This document shows positions 5,351 to 7,570 of a DNA stretch of 7,570 nucleotides, piece by piece; the stretch's first letter is position 1; the number at the start of each line of letters is the position of its first letter. The position numbers were made by a program, and so were the translations under genes. This DNA comes from an uncultured Erysipelotrichaceae bacterium (lineage in GTDB: Bacteria > Bacillota_I > Bacilli_A > Erysipelotrichales > Erysipelotrichaceae). The stretch spans positions 1 through 7,570 of the forward strand of contig CAMOOA010000061.1 in assembly GCA_946621045.1 (NCBI GenBank), read 5' to 3'. The notes beneath the pieces are model-generated. The model was not told the DNA's origin. It did no database searches and worked only from the letters and a program-made list of their open reading frames with translations.

Positions 5351-6679
5351 TCAGAAGTGCGTGACGCGGATCTTGACGGAAGCGGGGAACCAGTCGCCTT
5401 TTTCGAATGCGGACACCTCTCCGGCTTCGACCTTGGTAACACCGCTGTCCTTGAAGAACAGCGGGCGGACGCCCTGATCCTGAACCGTGAAGATATTCTT
5501 GAATCCGGCATTTACAAGCTCCTGACACAGGGAGGTGTAATCCCGTCCGTAACAGCTCATGGACGAGAACGGCATGCGGATCTCTCCCGGATGCGCGGCA
5601 GCCTCCTCTTCGGGGGTCAGCGGCTGATAGTAGGAGATTTCTACTTTTGCGCCGCTGCCAAACCAGCTTTCCGGTCCGAAGTCGGAGACTCCGTCAATGG
5701 AAATGCCGGTGACAGTACCTTCGGATGTAAAGAGGTCTGCGGTGGTTTCCCGGATGCAGGTGACATCCGTGAATCCGGATTTCTTCAGCTCTTCCGCAAG
5801 CTCTGCCGCATTGCGGCCTTTCATCAGGGCTGCGGATTCACCGACCGGTACCTCCTTGTGCGGCATACTGCGGGACACTTCGCCGTAGTAACCGAGAAGC
5901 TTTGTGACATTTTCGGAAGAAGCCCATGCATTGGCCTCATAGGCGCGCACTGCGGTCAGCGGGTGGCTCTGGCCGGCAAGAATCATGAATTCCATCGTCT
6001 GGTTCAGGACGTCGTCCTTGACCAGATTCTTGTATTCTTCCGCCTGTTTCAGGAATTCCGCCTTGTGTGCTTCGTCGCCGATGTTTTTGGTATAACCGGA
6101 CAGACGCATGCAGAGATCGATGATGTTTTCCGCATCGCCGTCCACAAGGATCGCAGCGCGGTCGGCGGAGAACTCACTGCATCGCATCCAGTATGCGAAC
6201 GCAATCTGAAGCGGAAGGGAGATCAGCGCACCGATGCCGGGAATGCCCATCGTTCCGCTGAGAATCATCTGTCCCATCGTGCGGTACAGCGTATGATGGC
6301 ATGCGATATGACCGCACTCATGCGCAAGCACTGTCGGAATCAGTTCTTCCGGCACGGTGTCGATGAGTCCGGATGTCATGACGATGAACGGCTTTGTGTC
6401 GCCGTAGGTGTAGGCATTCGGATTGACGTTCAGTTCGAGATAGAGCTCCGGAACTTCAATGCCGAGCTTTTCACAGATCGGCTCCAGCATGCGGTAGTAT
6501 TTGGACAGCTGGTTTTCATCAATGCGGATGCGCGAGGACATGTTCAGGATCCGGAACTGGTTTTCGTTCCAGACCTTCATGAATGCCTTGATGAACGGGG
6601 TGAAGCCCGGAATCGCCTTGAGGGCATCCAGCGCCGCCTTGTCATCTTCGTGAATAAAGTATTTCGGATCAATTGCCAT
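5351..6679 (-). CDS. M48-family zinc metallopeptidase with two PASTA-like repeats
   Basis: This 442-residue protein is predicted to be a membrane-associated or cytosolic zinc protease. The zinc site HECGH is at 120-124, and the third ligand is probably E169 in SEFSADR (168-174), the M48 pattern; HPLTAVRA (239-246) is the usual downstream motif. A hydrophobic stretch (about 133-164) may pack against or enter the membrane, but there is no signal peptide. After the peptidase domain come two similar domains, about 285-351 and 375-441. Each has a G-K/R-N/D helix, a SGF-T/K-N/D turn and a VS-DG/FEKGDWFP-like end, resembling PASTA-type repeats. Start ATG 6679 has an ideal AAGGAGG eight bases upstream; ATG 6700 lies before that site and is rejected. 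Monocistronic, closed by its terminator. Peptidase certain; substrate unknown. Confidence 0.92.
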   Translation of the reverse strand: MAIDPKYFIHEDDKAALDALKAIPGFTPFIKAFMKVWNENQFRILNMSSRIRIDENQLSKYYRMLEPICEKLGIEVPELYLELNVNPNAYTYGDTKPFIVMTSGLIDTVPEELIPTVLAHECGHIACHHTLYRTMGQMILSGTMGIPGIGALISLPLQIAFAYWMRCSEFSADRAAILVDGDAENIIDLCMRLSGYTKNIGDEAHKAEFLKQAEEYKNLVKDDVLNQTMEFMILAGQSHPLTAVRAYEANAWASSENVTKLLGYYGEVSRSMPHKEVPVGESAALMKGRNAAELAEELKKSGFTDVTCIRETTADLFTSEGTVTGISIDGVSDFGPESWFGSGAKVEISYYQPLTPEEEAAAHPGEIRMPFSSMSCYGRDYTSLCQELVNAGFKNIFTVQDQGVRPLFFKDSGVTKVEAGEVSAFEKGDWFPASVKIRVTHF

Positions 6680-6703
6680 TGGAAGAACCTCCTTATGCAT
6701 TTA

Positions 6704-6709
6704 ATTGTA
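6704..6709 (-). promoter_or_regulatory. Candidate -10 for the M48 gene
   Basis: TACAAT on the minus strand lies about 10 bases before the AAGGAGG site (6694-6688) of the peptidase gene. No convincing -35 is seen 15-18 bases upstream, so the call is tentative. Confidence 0.35.
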
Positions 6710-6737
6710 AATCATTTCCCGTAAAAAGGACCATATG

Positions 6738-6782
6738 CGGACAGCAGCCGGTTTTGCGATACAATGAATGAAAGAAAACCGG
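6738..6782 (+). promoter_or_regulatory. Promoter of the PH-SRAP pair with bracketing inverted repeat
   Basis: CGGACA (6738-6743) and TACAAT (6760-6765) are 16 bp apart and would start transcription near 6772, about 33 bases before ATG 6805. CCGGTTTT (6748-6755) and AAAACCGG (6775-6782) are perfect 8-bp inverted arms separated by 19 bases. They bracket the -10 box and the expected start site, as a repressor operator might. Confidence 0.45.
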
Positions 6783-6804
6783 ATTGTGTTTGGAGGATCG
6801 GAAT

Positions 6805-7185
6805 ATGTTCTCATTTTATGACCAGAATGAACTCAGTCTTGTCGTCAATGACGGCGTGAAGATCAATGAACTTGCGGAGACAATGCGCGGAACTGCGGCG
6901 GTTTTACTGCAGTGCCGTCCGGAAACCAGCCGGAATGACCAGGTGATCTTTACCGCAAGGAGCGTGATTTACGCCGACGCAAGAGACCTGAACGGACACA
7001 GCGATGCGGCTGTAATCCTGCCGTATAAGGAAGTGCGCTCGGTCGGTGTGGAAAACCCGGGCGGACTGATGGGAGAGTCCCAGCTTCGCCTTGATTTCAA
7101 GGGCGGCAAATCCATTACCTTTAAATTCAAAGGAAAGGCCGATGTGGCTGCGCTCGGAAAAGCAGTCCTTGCGGTGATCGGCTGA
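6805..7185 (+). CDS. Small protein with a PH-like beta fold
   Basis: This 126-residue soluble protein has no signal peptide or membrane segment. From residue 45 it shows a strand-rich pattern: NDQVIFTARSVIYADA (44-59), then ILPYKEVRSVGVE (71-83), SQLRLDF (92-98), KSITFKF (102-108), and a final helix DVAALGKAVLAVIG (113-126). This strand run, with the conserved basic-aromatic I-Y...K-E-V turn and closing helix, resembles bacterial PH domains (YokE/bPH type), which bind membranes or partners. The N-terminus is a helix of unknown role. ATG 6805 has GGAGG eight bases upstream; an in-frame TTG at 6784 lacks a site. It is followed 9 bases later by the SRAP gene, so the two are likely one transcript. 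No enzyme motif. The fold assignment is a guess from pattern. Confidence 0.5.
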   Translation: MFSFYDQNELSLVVNDGVKINELAETMRGTAAVLLQCRPETSRNDQVIFTARSVIYADARDLNGHSDAAVILPYKEVRSVGVENPGGLMGESQLRLDFKGGKSITFKFKGKADVAALGKAVLAVIG

Positions 7186-7194
7186 TTCTGTCCT

Positions 7195-7570
7195 GTGTGT
7201 ACTGCTTACGTTATCGGCAGCTCGCCGGAATTTGCGGCGATGATCCGCACGATTGAACAGTCGCCGCTCAGCGCAAAACTCGAACAGGAACTGAATACCG
7301 CGCTGGTAAGGGAAGGAGAAGTGTTCCCCGGTTCGCTGGCGCCGGTGATCGCCCGCAATAAAAACGGGAAAAAGAGTTTCTTTCCGATGCGGTTCGGATT
7401 CCGGATGAGCGGACAGGGAAACCGCAAGGTGCTCAATGCCAGAATGGAAACGGCCGCGGAAAAACCGCTGTTCAAAGATGCATGGAAGATCCGGCGCTGC
7501 GTGGTTCCTGCGTCATATTATTACGAGTGGGCGCATCCCTCCGGACAGAAGGCGATCCGCTATGCCCTTC
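7195..7570 (+). CDS. SRAP/YedK/HMCES-type abasic-site protein (3' truncated by window)
   Basis: The family recognises abasic sites in single-stranded DNA and covalently traps them through the alpha-amine and thiol of Cys2, protecting replication. The gene runs in one open frame from GTG 7195 to the edge, 125 residues visible of about 200. The start gives M-C-T-A-Y, so Cys2 becomes the N-terminus after Met removal. Later signatures are NARMETAAEKP (81-91), with N81 for the conserved Asn, and CVVPASYYYEW (102-112), with E111 for the catalytic Glu. The final histidine motif lies beyond the window. The start GTG has no clear ribosome site but lies 9 bases after the PH gene stop, so coupled translation is likely. 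An ATG at 7240 would remove Cys2 and is wrong. The third residue is Thr rather than the usual Gly. Family confident. Confidence 0.93.
   Translation, partial: MCTAYVIGSSPEFAAMIRTIEQSPLSAKLEQELNTALVREGEVFPGSLAPVIARNKNGKKSFFPMRFGFRMSGQGNRKVLNARMETAAEKPLFKDAWKIRRCVVPASYYYEWAHPSGQKAIRYAL

Noticed and set aside
5339..6724. A 461-codon open frame antisense to the M48 gene
   Set aside because: It mirrors the M48 coding strand and is explained by codon bias in the third position. It has no ribosome site or recognisable domain, and the M48 frame has all its family motifs.
7206..7475. A minus-strand frame over the SRAP gene
   Set aside because: The SRAP frame carries Cys2, NAR and YYYEW signatures; the antisense frame carries none.

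Overview
This window looks like a piece of chromosome from a low-to-mid GC Bacillota. The composition is a little above 50% GC, the Shine-Dalgarno sites are strong and purine-rich, the terminators are compact hairpins, and a KSGGL-type GlgA sits beside a WYL regulator. Erysipelotrichales or a related gut clade is my guess from gene content only. There is no sign of phage, insertion sequences, CRISPR, tRNA or rRNA. Nine protein genes are present, one of them cut by the right edge. No gene-free stretch exceeds about 130 bases.

Left third (1-1735). Two short MerR-family regulators (128-538 and 1266-1691) share an almost identical DNA-binding helix region and flank an oppositely oriented Nudix hydrolase of the ADP-ribose pyrophosphatase type (554-1156). 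The second regulator has a textbook MerR-type promoter: TTGACC and TACAGT separated by 19 bp, with a perfect 8-bp dyad in the spacer. The start codon lies only about 10 bases after the -10 box, so the mRNA should be nearly leaderless. A degenerate version of the same dyad lies before the first regulator. A strong terminator closes the second regulator.

Middle (1736-5350). On the minus strand a WYL-domain regulator (4254-5219) is followed 21 bases later by glycogen synthase glgA (2412-4232), almost certainly as an operon. The GlgA protein is 606 residues long, about 130 longer than usual. The extra C-terminus reads as an SCP2-type lipid-binding domain fused to the GT5 glucosyltransferase. This is the most unusual architecture in the window. 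A terminator hairpin follows glgA, and an L-2-amino-thiazoline-4-carboxylate hydrolase-like gene (1736-2350) begins right after the hairpin's T-tract, without a good ribosome site.

Right third (5351-7570). A minus-strand M48 zinc peptidase (5351-6679) carries two PASTA-like repeats at its C-terminus and ends at a bidirectional terminator. Divergent from it are a small PH-like protein (6805-7185) and, 9 bases downstream, the start of an SRAP/YedK/HMCES-type abasic-site DNA-protein crosslinking protein (7195 to the window end). Its GTG start places the catalytic cysteine at residue 2. An 8-bp inverted repeat brackets the -10 box of this last operon.

Functionally the window is a mixture: small-molecule sensing, nucleotide-sugar clean-up, glycogen synthesis under a WYL regulator, sulfur-amino-acid-related hydrolysis, protein quality control and DNA damage tolerance. 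I see no single dedicated pathway. The points most worth following are the GlgA-SCP2 fusion, the paired MerR operators, and the Nudix box insertion.
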